From Streptomyces canus (GTDB lineage Bacteria > Actinomycetota > Actinomycetes > Streptomycetales > Streptomycetaceae): a stretch of DNA of 64,000 bases. The stretch covers positions 4,435,001-4,499,000 of the forward strand of contig NZ_JAUSYQ010000002.1 of the NCBI RefSeq assembly GCF_030816965.1. Reading direction: 5' to 3'. The notes beneath the pieces were generated by a model that saw only the letters and a list, made by a program, of their open reading frames with translations, was not told the DNA's origin and ran no database searches. This document shows positions 1 to 8,402 of the stretch, one piece after another. Numbering within the stretch: the stretch's first letter is position 1; each line of letters starts with the position of its first letter. The position numbers and the translations under genes were made by a program.

Positions 1-1298
1 ATCTCCGCCGGGTAGGCGTTGAAGCCGCCCACGATGAACATGTCCTTGAGCCGGTCGGTGATCCGCAGGTTGCCCGCCGCGTCCAGGACGCCGATGTCAC
101 CGGTGCGCAGCCAGCCGTCCTCCGTCACGGCCTCGGCGGTGGCCGCCTCGTCCTCGTAGTAGCCGCGCATCACGTTGAAGCCGCGGACCAGGACCTCGCC
201 GGGCTCGCCGGGCGGTGCCTCGACCCGTACCTCCGTCCCGGGGATGGCCCGCCCGGACGTCGACGCGATCACCGGCAGCGGGTCGCCGCGCCGGCACATC
301 GTCACGATGCCGCTCGCCTCCGAGAGGCCGTACGCGGTCAGGACCGTCTCCACGCCCAGCTCGCCGTGCAGTTGCTCGACCAGCCTGAGCGGCACCACCG
401 CCGCACCCGTCACCACCAGGCGCAGCGCGGACAGGTCGTGGGAATCGCGCGCCGGATGGTCGAGGAGCGACTGGTGGAGGGTCGGCGGGCCCGGCAGCAC
501 CGAGACCCGTTCCGCCGCGATGTTCGCCAGCGCGGTGTCGACGTTGAACACCGGTTGCGGGATCATCGTCGCCCCGCGCATCAGACAGGCGATCACTCCG
601 GCCTTGTAACCGAAGGTGTGGAAGAAGGGGTTCACGATCAGGTAGCGGTCGCCCTGCCGCAGCCCGGCCAGTTCGCACCAGACGTCGTACGCCCGCAAGG
701 TCTGCTCGTGGGTGATCACCGCGCCCTTGGGGCGGCCGGTGGTCCCGGAGGTGAAGACGATGTCCGAGGGCCAGGACCCCTCGACCGCCGAGGCCCTGGC
801 CCGCGCCTCGGCCTGACCGACCCCGTCCCCGCTCGCCAGGAAGTCCTTCCAGGTACGGAAGTCCGCCGGGGCGTCGTCCGACAGCACCACCACCTGCTCC
901 AGCTCTGGCAGTGCCGGACCCTCCGCGACGGCCCGGCGCAGGGACGCCACGTACGACGTCCCCAGGAAGGTGCCGGTCACGAACAGCAGCCGGGTCCCGC
1001 TCCGGCGCAGCACATCCGCCGCCTCGGCGCCCTTGAAGCGGGTGTTGAGGGGCACCAGGACCGCGCCCGCCGACACCGCGCCCAGCGCCGAGACCATCCA
1101 GTCCAGGGAGTTGGGGGCCCAGACGGCCACCCGGTCACCCGGCCGCACGCCGTTGGCGATGCAGGCGGCCGCCGCCCGCTCCACGCGGGCGCCCAACTCG
1201 CCGTACGTGACCCGGCTGCGGCCCTCCACGACCGCCTCCGCGGCGGCGTACCGCTCCGCGGCCCGGGCGACCAGCTCCGGGATGCTCCGCCACTCCAC
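1..1298 (-). CDS. AMP-forming acyl-CoA ligase, FadD-like (C-terminus outside window)
   Basis: Adenylate-forming enzyme expected to activate a carboxylic acid to its CoA thioester through an acyl-AMP. The frame read on the minus strand begins VEWRSIPELVARAAERY and contains the phosphate-binding loop FTSGTTGRPKG around residues 187-197. The GTG start at 1298 is chosen because GGGGAGG lies just upstream; a shorter ATG-led reading is in another frame. About 432 residues are visible and the C-terminal domain with the catalytic lysine is off the left edge. The gene is divergent from the Ltp/DUF35/crotonase operon and shares a double operator with it (1330-1371), so it probably primes the substrate of that pathway. 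The acid substrate cannot be told from sequence. Confidence 0.88.
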   Translation of the reverse strand, partial: MEWRSIPELVARAAERYAAAEAVVEGRSRVTYGELGARVERAAAACIANGVRPGDRVAVWAPNSLDWMVSALGAVSAGAVLVPLNTRFKGAEAADVLRRSGTRLLFVTGTFLGTSYVASLRRAVAEGPALPELEQVVVLSDDAPADFRTWKDFLASGDGVGQAEARARASAVEGSWPSDIVFTSGTTGRPKGAVITHEQTLRAYDVWCELAGLRQGDRYLIVNPFFHTFGYKAGVIACLMRGATMIPQPVFNVDTALANIAAERVSVLPGPPTLHQSLLDHPARDSHDLSALRLVVTGAAVVPLRLVEQLHGELGVETVLTAYGLSEASGIVTMCRRGDPLPVIASTSGRAIPGTEVRVEAPPGEPGEVLVRGFNVMRGYYEDEAATAEAVTEDGWLRTGDIGVLDAAGNLRITDRLKDMFIVGGFNAYPAE

Positions 1299-1329
1299 AT
1301 CGGCCTCCCCGAAAGCGGCAACACGCTAG

Positions 1330-1371
1330 CTGACTACCCGTCAGATTAGCTGTAGCCTGACGGGCTGTCAG
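1330..1371. promoter_or_regulatory. Divergent promoter with two CTGAC-N5-GTCAG operators
   Basis: Two exact copies of CTGAC-N5-GTCAG lie at 1330-1344 and 1357-1371, 27 bp centre to centre. Leftward, a CTGACA -35 (1371-1366) and a TAATCT -10 (1348-1343) are 17 bp apart and fit the ligase gene. Rightward, CTGACT (1330-1335) and TAGCCT (1354-1359) are 18 bp apart and fit the Ltp operon. Each operator therefore supplies one -35 and covers or abuts the opposite start region, the layout expected for repression of both directions. The binding protein is inferred, not shown. Confidence 0.8.
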
Positions 1372-1403
1372 CAGGCCTCACAGTGTGCGGAGGTGCGAGC
1401 AGC

Positions 1404-2555
1404 GTGACCCTCAAGGACGCCACGGCGATCGTCGGCATCGGACGGACCCCCTTCGCCAGACACCTCGCCGAGGACGAGCGAACCCTGGCCTGCCGGGCCG
1501 TTCTCGCCGCCCTCGACGACGCCGGGATCGCCCCCGGCGAGGTCGACGCCCTGGCCTCGTACACCATGGAGGAGACGGACGAGGTCGAGCTGGCCAAGGC
1601 CGTCGGCCTCGGCGACCTCACGTTCTTCAGCAAGGTCGGCTACGGCGGCGGCGGTTCGTGCGCGACGGTCGCGCATCTCGCGGCGGCGATAGCGAGCGGC
1701 CAGGCGAGCGTCGGCGTCGCCTGGCGGTCGCGGAAGCGCGGCTCGGGGCCCCGCCCCTGGACCAACACCACCGTCCAGCTCCCCACCCCGGCCCAGTGGA
1801 CGAGACCCTTCGGCCTGCTCCGCCCCGCCGACGAGATCGCCATGCTCACCCGCCGCTACCTGCACGAGTACGGGGCCACCCGCGACCACCTCTTCAACGT
1901 CGCCCTCGCCTGCCGCAACCGCGCCAACCAGAACCCCGCCGCGATCATGTACGACCGCCCCCTGACCCGCGAGATGTACATGTCCTCCCGCTGGATCAGC
2001 GAACCCCTCTGCCTCTTCGACAACTGCCTGGAGACGGACGGGGCGTTGGCCTGTGTGCTGGTCGGCCGGGAGCGCGCCCGCGACTGCCCGAGCACCCCCG
2101 TCTACGTCCACTCCGCCGCCCAGGGCCTGCCCGCCCAGCACCACGGCATGGTCAACTACTGGAACGACGACCCGCTCACCGGCCCCGCCTGGACCGCCGC
2201 CCGACACCTGTGGAAGCACGCCGACTTCACCCCGCAGGACGTCGACGTGGCCCAGATCTACGACGCGTTCACCTCCCTCGTCCCGCTCTCCCTGGAGGGC
2301 TACGGATTCTGCGGTCGCGGAGAGGGCGGTTCCTTCACGGAGGGCGGGGCCCTGGAGATCGGCGGACGGCTGCCGATCAACACGTCGGGCGGGGGACTGT
2401 CCGAGGCCTACGTGCACGGCTTCAACCTCATCGACGAGGGCGTACGACAGCTGCGCGGGACCAGTACCGCCCAGGTACCGGACGCCACCACCTGCCTCGT
2501 CACCGCCGGCGAGGGCGTCCCCACCTCCGCCCTGCTGCTGACCAACAGGAGCTGA
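1404..2555 (+). CDS. Thiolase-fold lipid-transfer protein, Ltp2-like side-chain aldolase
   Basis: Thiolase-superfamily protein of the SCP-x/Ltp type, 383 residues from the GTG at 1404, chosen because GGAGG (1389-1393) is correctly spaced; an upstream in-frame GTG at 1383 lacks this. A cysteine sits in GGGGSCAT (about residue 86), QIYDAF is at about 284-289, and the C-terminal thiolase histidine segment is replaced by GGLSEAYVHG, with a tyrosine where Ltp2 aldolases carry a catalytic tyrosine. Ltp2 enzymes cleave a tertiary beta-hydroxyacyl-CoA by retro-aldol reaction and need a DUF35 partner; the next gene encodes one, 1 bp downstream. Retro-aldolase is therefore preferred over thiolase, but the retained cysteine leaves thiolysis possible. 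Confidence 0.82.
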   Translation: MTLKDATAIVGIGRTPFARHLAEDERTLACRAVLAALDDAGIAPGEVDALASYTMEETDEVELAKAVGLGDLTFFSKVGYGGGGSCATVAHLAAAIASGQASVGVAWRSRKRGSGPRPWTNTTVQLPTPAQWTRPFGLLRPADEIAMLTRRYLHEYGATRDHLFNVALACRNRANQNPAAIMYDRPLTREMYMSSRWISEPLCLFDNCLETDGALACVLVGRERARDCPSTPVYVHSAAQGLPAQHHGMVNYWNDDPLTGPAWTAARHLWKHADFTPQDVDVAQIYDAFTSLVPLSLEGYGFCGRGEGGSFTEGGALEIGGRLPINTSGGGLSEAYVHGFNLIDEGVRQLRGTSTAQVPDATTCLVTAGEGVPTSALLLTNRS

Positions 2556-2556
2556 C

Positions 2557-2964
2557 ATGCTCGAACCGGTGAAGGACGCCACGGGCGCCCCCTTCTGGGA
2601 GTACGCCGCCCGGGGCGAACTGCGCGTCCAGGCCTGCGCCGACTGCGGGGAACTCCGCTTTCCGCCCCGGCCCTGCTGCCCGCACTGCCAGTCGTTCGCC
2701 GAGGAGTGGCGCCCGGTCTCCGGCCGCGGCCGCGTCTGGTCCTACGTCGTCCCCCACCCGCCCCTCCTGCCCGACTACGCGGCGCAGGCGCCGTACAACG
2801 TGGTCGTCGTCGCGTTGGAGGAGGCTCCCCGCATACGGCTGGTCGGGAACCTGGTCACCGTGGCCGGGGCACCGCTGAACTCCCTCGATCCGGGCCGGAT
2901 CCGGATCGGCGCCCGGGTGCACGTGGTGTTCGCCGACGGGCTTCCGCAGTGGGTGCTGTCGTGA
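2557..2964 (+). CDS. DUF35 zinc-ribbon/OB-fold partner of the Ltp protein
   Basis: A 135-residue protein with a zinc ribbon (Cys27, Cys30, Cys41, Cys44) followed by an OB-fold stretch, the standard DUF35 arrangement. Family members bind thiolase-fold proteins and position acyl-CoA; in steroid side-chain cleavage the DUF35 part of ChsH2 is required for Ltp2 activity. AGGAG precedes the ATG, and the start lies 1 bp after the Ltp stop codon, so the two are almost certainly co-translated and form a complex. The following crotonase-fold gene overlaps its stop by 4 bp (GTGA). No MaoC domain is fused here, unlike mycobacterial ChsH2. Confidence 0.88.
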   Translation: MLEPVKDATGAPFWEYAARGELRVQACADCGELRFPPRPCCPHCQSFAEEWRPVSGRGRVWSYVVPHPPLLPDYAAQAPYNVVVVALEEAPRIRLVGNLVTVAGAPLNSLDPGRIRIGARVHVVFADGLPQWVLS

Positions 2965-3734
2965 CCGGCCTGCGGGTCACCGCCGACAAGGACACCGGTG
3001 TCGCCGTCGTCACCCTGGACCGGCCGCACCGGCTGAACGCCGTCGATCTGGGCATGCGGGACGAACTCATCGCCACCTGGCGTGAGTTGCGCTTCGACGA
3101 CTCCGTACGGGCCGTGGTCCTGACCGGTGCCGGGGAGCGGGCCTTCTGCACGGGCCTGGACCGGAACGCCGAGGTCCCGCAGCCGGGCTCCCCCTACATG
3201 GCGGATGATCCGCTCCTCCACATCGGCCCGAAGTCCAACGACCTGTGGAAACCGGTCATCGCCGCCGTGAACGGGATGGCCTGCGGTGGCGCCTTCTACC
3301 TGCTGGGGGAGAGCGACTTCCTGGTCGCCGACCCGGCCGCCACGTTCTTCGACCCGCACACCACCTACGGGATGGTCAGCGCCTACGAGTCGGTGCTCAT
3401 GGCGCAGGTCATGCCGCACGGGGAGGCCGCGCGGTTGGCGCTGATGGGAACGGCGGAACGGCTCTCCGCCGAGCGCGCCCACGCCATCGGGCTCGTCACC
3501 GAACTCACGTCACCGGGCGGGGCGTTGGCCGCCGCGACCGCCGCCGCCGAGGTCATCGCCGGGTATCCGCCGGAAGGGGTGCAGGGCACGGTCCGCGCGC
3601 TCTGGGCCGCCAAAGAGGCCGCCGTGAAACAGGGCTTCGCGCAGGCACCGCACCTTGTCTCCCTCGGGAACCTCCCCCTGGACCGGCAGGCCGAACTGTT
3701 CCGTTCCCGGCAGTCCGGATTCAGATTGCGTTAG
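2961..3734 (+). CDS. Crotonase-fold enzyme, atypical (enoyl-CoA hydratase/isomerase family)
   Basis: A 257-residue crotonase-superfamily protein with the CoA-binding and oxyanion-hole signatures (AFCTGLD, AAVNGMACGGAF). The GTG start overlaps the upstream stop codon by 4 bp. Both glutamates that activate water in classical enoyl-CoA hydratases are missing: the first position is Phe in GGAFYLL, and the second falls in DPHTTYGMVSAYES. It may therefore be an isomerase, a hydrolase or a C-C bond enzyme rather than a hydratase. It is the last gene of the Ltp-DUF35 operon and should act on an intermediate just before or after side-chain cleavage. Confidence 0.78.
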   Translation: MTGLRVTADKDTGVAVVTLDRPHRLNAVDLGMRDELIATWRELRFDDSVRAVVLTGAGERAFCTGLDRNAEVPQPGSPYMADDPLLHIGPKSNDLWKPVIAAVNGMACGGAFYLLGESDFLVADPAATFFDPHTTYGMVSAYESVLMAQVMPHGEAARLALMGTAERLSAERAHAIGLVTELTSPGGALAAATAAAEVIAGYPPEGVQGTVRALWAAKEAAVKQGFAQAPHLVSLGNLPLDRQAELFRSRQSGFRLR

Positions 3735-3775
3735 CAATTTCGGTGCCCCATGCAGGCGTGTGCTCGCCCCGTGGT

Positions 3776-4252
3776 TCAGTTCACCAGGTCGGCTTCCGGC
3801 TCGACCTGGCAGTGGTCGATTTCGGCCAGGAGGGACTGGCTCGCCTTCACCTGGATGTTCGACGTGCCCCTCGCGGGCACCGTGATCCGCTTGGTCTGCG
3901 AGCTCAGCGCCGTGCCTGCCGCGTCCGCGAAGGCGAACTCGACCTCGAAGGTGGCCTGGCGGCTGTTCGGGTTGGTGACCTCGACCGTCGCGTAGGGGGT
4001 CGCCTTCGTCGCGCAGCTCACCACCAGCGCGGTGCCGTCCCTGAGTGCCGAGCTGCGGTGGGTGCTGGTGGTGCGGGGTGTATAGCTGTCGTGGTTCTGG
4101 CGGGAACTGCTGCAGCCACCGCCGCTGTCACTGTCCCTGTGGCTGCTCTTGTGCCGCCCGCTGCTCTTGTGCCCGCTGGAGAAACCGGTCAGCGCGAGCA
4201 CCACCGCTGCCATGACTGCCGTAAACCTGAGAACACGCCCCCGTGAATGCAT
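3776..4252 (-). CDS. Secreted hypothetical protein, Ser/His/Lys-rich N-terminal linker
   Basis: A 158-residue protein with a signal peptide (MHSRGRVLRF then a hydrophobic run TAVMAAVVLALTGF), a basic/serine/histidine-rich linker at about 27-60, and a C-terminal beta-rich domain (ALVVSCATKATPYATVEVTN) typical of small exported actinobacterial proteins of unknown role. Two cysteines of the C-terminal domain could form a disulfide. It is convergent with the crotonase-fold gene (42 bp between stops) and begins 34 bp downstream of the afsK stop on the same strand, so it may be the distal gene of that unit. Function not recognised. Confidence 0.6.
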   Translation of the reverse strand: MHSRGRVLRFTAVMAAVVLALTGFSSGHKSSGRHKSSHRDSDSGGGCSSSRQNHDSYTPRTTSTHRSSALRDGTALVVSCATKATPYATVEVTNPNSRQATFEVEFAFADAAGTALSSQTKRITVPARGTSNIQVKASQSLLAEIDHCQVEPEADLVN

Positions 4253-4286
4253 GCGATCACTCTAACGGGGGCCTCCGACATCGCGC

Positions 4287-6638
4287 TCAGGTGGCCCTGG
4301 CCGTCCCCGTCCCCTTCTCCGCGTCCAGCGCGTACACGCAACGGTCCTTGCTGCACGCGTACACGACCCCGTCCTTGACCACCGGCGACCCGGTGATCTC
4401 CCCGCCGGTCGCGAGCTTCCAGCGCAGGCGGCCGTCGTCGGCCTTCAGGGTGTAGAGCAGATGGTCGGTGGACCCGAAGTGGATACGGCCCTCGGCCACC
4501 GCGGGCGCCCCCACGATGTCCCCGCCCGCCTGGAACCGCCACTTCGGCGTACCGGTGACCGCGTCCAGCGTGTACAGCCCCTTGCCGCTGCCCACATGGA
4601 CATGTCCCCCGGCCACCAGCACCGGCTCGACCGACGCCCGGGCCTCGGTGGCGATGCGCCAGCGGTCGCGGCCGTCGGTCGCGTCGAGGGCGTAGACCGT
4701 GCCCAGGTAGTCGGCGAGGTACACCCCGCCGCCCGTGACCGCGGCCCCCGGCACGAAGGTCGGCGGGCACAGGAAGACCGCCGGGGCCTCGAAGTGCCAG
4801 CGCACCCGTCCGCTCGCCACGTCGAGGGCCATGACGCGCGTCCCGGCCGAGATGTACACGAACCCGTCGTGGGCCTGCGCCACCCGGACCGGCACCCCGC
4901 CGCAGGAGGCCGCGTCGCCGATGGGGAACGCCCAGCGCTCCTCGCCGGTGCGGGCGTCCAGGGCCCGCAGGCGGCCCTCCTGCCAGACGTAGACCGTGCC
5001 CTCGTGGAGCGCGGGGCCGGCCTCGGGGGACTCGAAGTCGGTCTGGCAGCCGGCCAGCTCCCAGAGCTTCCGGCCGGTGGCGGCCTCCCATGCCTGTACG
5101 CCGCCGCCGCGGGTCCCGGTGATCACCGTCCCGCGTTCGGCCTTGAGGGAGTACACCCACGCGTCCGTGCTCAGCCGCCACTGGTCGGCGCCCTCGCGGG
5201 CGTCGAGGGCGAAGAGCGTAGGGCCGTCGGAGGCGTGGATACGGCCGTCCGCGACCGCCATCGACCAGGCCACGTCCCGCGTCTTGAAGCGACGGCGGCC
5301 GGTGCCGACGTCGAGGGCGTGCACCTCGAAGGAGGTGACGTAGACGAGGTCCCCGGCGACGGCCGGGGTGCCCCACACGTCGTTCGACATGCGGAACCGC
5401 CAGGGCCGCCAGCCGCCCGAGTTCTCCGGCGGCGCGGGCGGGGGTGCCGGTACGGCGGGGCCCACGGCGGGCTCCGTGCCGTTGACGCCGGGGCGCGGCC
5501 GGGTCCAGGTGGCGACCAGGCCGGCCTCCGGCGGGGGCGCCTTCACGGCGGCGGCCCGGGCGTCGGCGACGCGCGGCCCGGGCCCGATGGGCACCTGGGC
5601 CCCCGCGAGGCGCACGGGGCCGGCGTCGGGGGCGCCGACGGGGACGGGAGCGGGCGGCGGCGGGTCGTAGGCGGGCGGCGGCGGTACGGCGGCGGGGCGG
5701 CCGCCTCCGCTGCGGGCACCACCGGCCTGGGTGGGCGCCGGGCGCCCGCCGCGCCGCGACTCGATCATGGCCACGGCCTTCTCGGGCAGCCACGCCGACG
5801 CCGTACCGCTGTCGTCGGAACCGGAGCCGAAGAGGTGGGGTGCCAGCTGGGCCTGGAGGTCGGCCGGGTTGGGACGCCCGGTGGCCTCCATCTGCATACA
5901 GGACTCGATGAGCGGACGCAGCTCGTCCGGGAGGCCCTCGAGGTCGGGGCCCTCGCGCAGCAGCATGAAGACCGTCTCGACCGGGTTGGCGCCGTGGAAG
6001 GGCGGGTGGCCGGTGGCGGCGAAGACCAGCATGGAGCCGAGCGAGAAGACGTCGCTGGCACCGGTGACGCTGCGGGAGTCCTTCGCCTGCTCGGGGGACA
6101 TGTAGGCGGGGGTGCCGACGGCGACGTTCGTCATCGTCAAACGGGTGTTCGAGACACCGGAGGCGATACCGAAGTCGATCACCCGGGGGCCGTCCTCGAC
6201 CACCAGGACGTTGGAGGGCTTGAGGTCACGGTGGACCAGCCCGGCGCCGTGGATGGACTGCAGCGCCTCCGCGACGCCCGCCGCGAGCCAGCGCACCGCC
6301 TGGGCCGGGAGCGGTCCGCAGTCGTTCACTATCTCTTCGAGGGAGGGCGCGGGGACGTACGCCGTGGCCAGCCACGGCACGGCCGCGCGCGGGTCGGCGT
6401 CGACCACGGCGGCCGTGTAGAAACCGGAGACCGCCCGGGCTGCCTCCACCTCACGGGTGAAGCGGACCCGGAAGAGCTGGTCCTCGGCGAGCTCCGTCCG
6501 GACCGTCTTGATCGCCACCCGCCGGCCGGACGCCGAGCGCGCGAGATAGACCAGCCCCATGCCGCCGGCACCCAGCCGTCCCAGCACCTCGAACGGCCCG
6601 ATCCTGCGCGGATCGTGCTGCGTCAGCTGATCCACCAC
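4287..6638 (-). CDS. afsK: Serine/threonine protein kinase AfsK with C-terminal PQQ-type repeats
   Basis: Global regulator kinase that in S. coelicolor phosphorylates AfsR to control secondary metabolism and also acts on polar growth. The GTG at 6638 gives MVDQLTQHDP, preceded by GGGGAGG. From this start the ATP lysine is Lys44 (VAIK), HRDLK carries Asp138, DFG is 155-157, and the activation-loop threonine falls at 168, the known AfsK autophosphorylation site; this agreement fixes the start. The kinase domain spans about 15-280. A Pro/Gly/Ala-rich linker (about 290-400) follows, then several PQQ-type beta-propeller repeats with A-L-D-A motifs (GTVYALDA, CVYALDA) to the C-terminus. No membrane segment is evident. 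783 residues; the S. coelicolor protein is about 799. AfsR is not in the window. Confidence 0.95.
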   Translation of the reverse strand: MVDQLTQHDPRRIGPFEVLGRLGAGGMGLVYLARSASGRRVAIKTVRTELAEDQLFRVRFTREVEAARAVSGFYTAAVVDADPRAAVPWLATAYVPAPSLEEIVNDCGPLPAQAVRWLAAGVAEALQSIHGAGLVHRDLKPSNVLVVEDGPRVIDFGIASGVSNTRLTMTNVAVGTPAYMSPEQAKDSRSVTGASDVFSLGSMLVFAATGHPPFHGANPVETVFMLLREGPDLEGLPDELRPLIESCMQMEATGRPNPADLQAQLAPHLFGSGSDDSGTASAWLPEKAVAMIESRRGGRPAPTQAGGARSGGGRPAAVPPPPAYDPPPPAPVPVGAPDAGPVRLAGAQVPIGPGPRVADARAAAVKAPPPEAGLVATWTRPRPGVNGTEPAVGPAVPAPPPAPPENSGGWRPWRFRMSNDVWGTPAVAGDLVYVTSFEVHALDVGTGRRRFKTRDVAWSMAVADGRIHASDGPTLFALDAREGADQWRLSTDAWVYSLKAERGTVITGTRGGGVQAWEAATGRKLWELAGCQTDFESPEAGPALHEGTVYVWQEGRLRALDARTGEERWAFPIGDAASCGGVPVRVAQAHDGFVYISAGTRVMALDVASGRVRWHFEAPAVFLCPPTFVPGAAVTGGGVYLADYLGTVYALDATDGRDRWRIATEARASVEPVLVAGGHVHVGSGKGLYTLDAVTGTPKWRFQAGGDIVGAPAVAEGRIHFGSTDHLLYTLKADDGRLRWKLATGGEITGSPVVKDGVVYACSKDRCVYALDAEKGTGTARAT

Positions 6639-6808
6639 TCTGCCTGCCACCTCCCCGTACAAGCCGCGCCACCCACATATGTACGCGACCCCGTGCAGCG
6701 TCTCACCACCGCACCGCCGTGGCGGCACGCAACCCTGATTCTTCCTGGCCGGAGGCCTGGTGGCGAACCCGGGGTCAATTGGGATGTCTCACCTCAAAGC
6801 GGAACCTT

Positions 6809-7558
6809 CTACCGCTCCGATCGCTCCAGGATGGCGAACGACGCCCCCTGATTGTCGGTGACGACCGCCACTTTTCCGTACGACGTCTCGAATGGCGGCG
6901 CCTGGACCCGCCCGCCCAGCCGGTTGACCGTCCCGAGCACGGTCTCGCAGTCCTCGACACCGAAGTGCACGAGGAAGTGGGGCGGCATCTCGTCGGGGAA
7001 CACGTCGGAGACGAGGGCGCGGCCGAAGTCGGGGTGAGCCTCGGGTCCGAAGAGGGCGTCGTGGAAGAGCCCGCCGTAGAAGGTGTTGGCGGCCTCGGTG
7101 TCGCGCGCGTACAGCTCGGCCCAGGCGAAGGTGCCGGGCTCGTGCCGCACACCGAACCCGGGGTGGCTGCCCGGCTCCCAGAGGCCGAAGACGGCCCCCT
7201 CCGAATCGGTGACCAGCGCGGACGTACCCAGCTCCGCCACCGGCACGGGCGCGGTGACGACCTGTCCGCCGGCCGCCCAGATCCGGTCGGCGAGGCCCTC
7301 GATGTCCGGGGTGGCGAAGTAGACCGTCCACACGGTGGGCATACGGCCGTCCGTCTTGTGGGCGAGGGCGGCGACGGGGCGGCCCTTGTGGTGGGCCCAC
7401 ACGGAACCGTGGGCGTCCGGCCGGTCGTGGAAGGTCCAGCCGAAGAGCTCACCGTAGAACCGCTGTCCGGCGGCCACGTCGGGAAGCTGCGCGTCCACCC
7501 AGCAGGGGACGCCCTCGCCGTATCCCGTTCCGTCTGCGGATGCCCTGTTTTCGGCCAT
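6809..7558 (-). CDS. Tandem VOC (glyoxalase/bleomycin-resistance fold) protein
   Basis: A 249-residue protein with two VOC modules (about 15-125 and 135-245). The first has CWVDAQLPDVAAGQRFYGELFGW, and the second has FAWAELYARD followed by AANTFYGGLFHD. Two-module proteins of this length resemble mycobacterial CFP30B/CFP32 and bacterial glyoxalase-like proteins whose substrates are mostly unknown. The ATG at 7558 gives MAENRASADG; upstream sequence in the same frame is not conserved-looking. It is divergent from the TetR gene with 123 bp between them. About 170 bp separate its stop from the afsK start downstream, so it is probably not in the afsK unit. Confidence 0.82.
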   Translation of the reverse strand: MAENRASADGTGYGEGVPCWVDAQLPDVAAGQRFYGELFGWTFHDRPDAHGSVWAHHKGRPVAALAHKTDGRMPTVWTVYFATPDIEGLADRIWAAGGQVVTAPVPVAELGTSALVTDSEGAVFGLWEPGSHPGFGVRHEPGTFAWAELYARDTEAANTFYGGLFHDALFGPEAHPDFGRALVSDVFPDEMPPHFLVHFGVEDCETVLGTVNRLGGRVQAPPFETSYGKVAVVTDNQGASFAILERSER

Positions 7559-7673
7559 ACCGCCAAAGTAACGGCGTCGCACGCACCCCGCAGGACCAGG
7601 CACACCCGTCTCCCCGGCCCCGTGCACCCCATTTGCAGTCGGCCGAATCGCGCTCCGATCACCCCTCGGTAAG

Positions 7674-7688
7674 CTGACGGCATGACAG
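7674..7688. promoter_or_regulatory. Near-consensus CTGAC-N5-GTCAG site over the TetR start codon
   Basis: CTGAC-GGCAT-GACAG matches the shared operator at 9 of 10 fixed positions and covers the ATG (7682). A TAAGCT -10-like hexamer lies at 7670-7675, seven bases before the start, so the mRNA is probably leaderless and the site spans its start point. A single 9/10 match is not rare by chance in 64 kb; position next to a TetR start is the argument for function. Confidence 0.4.
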
Positions 7689-8329
7689 GACAAGTGCGTA
7701 CCGTCGACGGCCGTGTGGCCGGCCGGCGTGGGCAGGCGACCCGGCAGAAGCTGCTCGACTGCCTCAGCGAGATGCTCAGCTCCTCCCCCTACCGGGACGT
7801 CAAGGTCATCGATGTCGCCCGGAAGGCGGGCACTTCACCCGCGACCTTCTACCAGTACTTCCCGGACGTCGAGGGCGCCGTCCTGGAGATCGCCGAGCAC
7901 ATGGCCACCGAGGGCGGTCAGTTGACCCGGCTGCTCGAAGGCCGGTCGTGGGTCGGCAAGGCGGGATGGCAGACCGCGCAGGAACTCGTGGAGGGTTTCC
8001 TCGAGTTCTGGCGCAAGAACGACGCGATCCTGCGCGTGGTCGACCTCGGCGCCGCCGAGGGCGACAAACGCTTCTACAAGATCCGCATGAAGATCCTCAA
8101 CTCCGTGAACAACTCCCTTGTGGACGCGGTCACCGAACTCCAGTCCAAGGGCAAGGTCGACAAGGACGTCAACCCGGCCGCGGTCGCGGGTTCGCTCGTC
8201 GCGATGCTCGCGGCGGTGGCCTCGCACCAGAAGGGCTTCCAGACCTGGGGCGTCAAGCAGGCCGAACTCAAGCCGAACCTGGCGCTGTTGGTGCACCTGG
8301 GCGTGACGGGCAAGAAGCCGACGAAATAA
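7682..8329 (+). CDS. TetR-family regulator, candidate repressor of the acyl-CoA regulon
   Basis: A 215-residue TetR protein with a helix-turn-helix at about residues 42-61 (VIDVARKAGTSPATFYQYFP) and a large C-terminal ligand/dimer domain. It begins with an unusually Gly/Arg-rich arm (RVAGRRGQATRQK). There is no clear ribosome-binding site; a TAAGCT hexamer seven bases upstream suggests a leaderless transcript. A one-mismatch copy of the shared operator covers the start codon. TetR dimers bind 15-20-bp palindromes, so this is the best local candidate for the protein that reads CTGAC-N5-GTCAG. The ligand would probably be an acyl-CoA; that is inference from context only. Confidence 0.85.
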   Translation: MTGQVRTVDGRVAGRRGQATRQKLLDCLSEMLSSSPYRDVKVIDVARKAGTSPATFYQYFPDVEGAVLEIAEHMATEGGQLTRLLEGRSWVGKAGWQTAQELVEGFLEFWRKNDAILRVVDLGAAEGDKRFYKIRMKILNSVNNSLVDAVTELQSKGKVDKDVNPAAVAGSLVAMLAAVASHQKGFQTWGVKQAELKPNLALLVHLGVTGKKPTK

Positions 8330-8353
8330 CGGCCCAATCCAAGTCCTGTCTGG

Positions 8354-8387
8354 CAGGCGGCTGTTCACACGGGTGGACAGCCGCCTG
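8354..8387. terminator. Bidirectional hairpin terminator
   Basis: An 11-bp perfect stem (CAGGCGGCTGT at 8354-8364 with ACAGCCGCCTG at 8377-8387) sits between the convergent TetR gene and the deazaflavin-dependent oxidoreductase gene. There is no long T-run, which is normal for Streptomyces terminators. Confidence 0.7.
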
Positions 8388-8402
8388 TCGTGCGTCCGGC
8401 CA

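Noticed and set aside
4461..6851. 796-codon plus-strand frame opposite afsK
   Set aside because: The opposite strand of a high-GC gene; composition is Gly/Arg/Ala-rich nonsense and afsK is secure.
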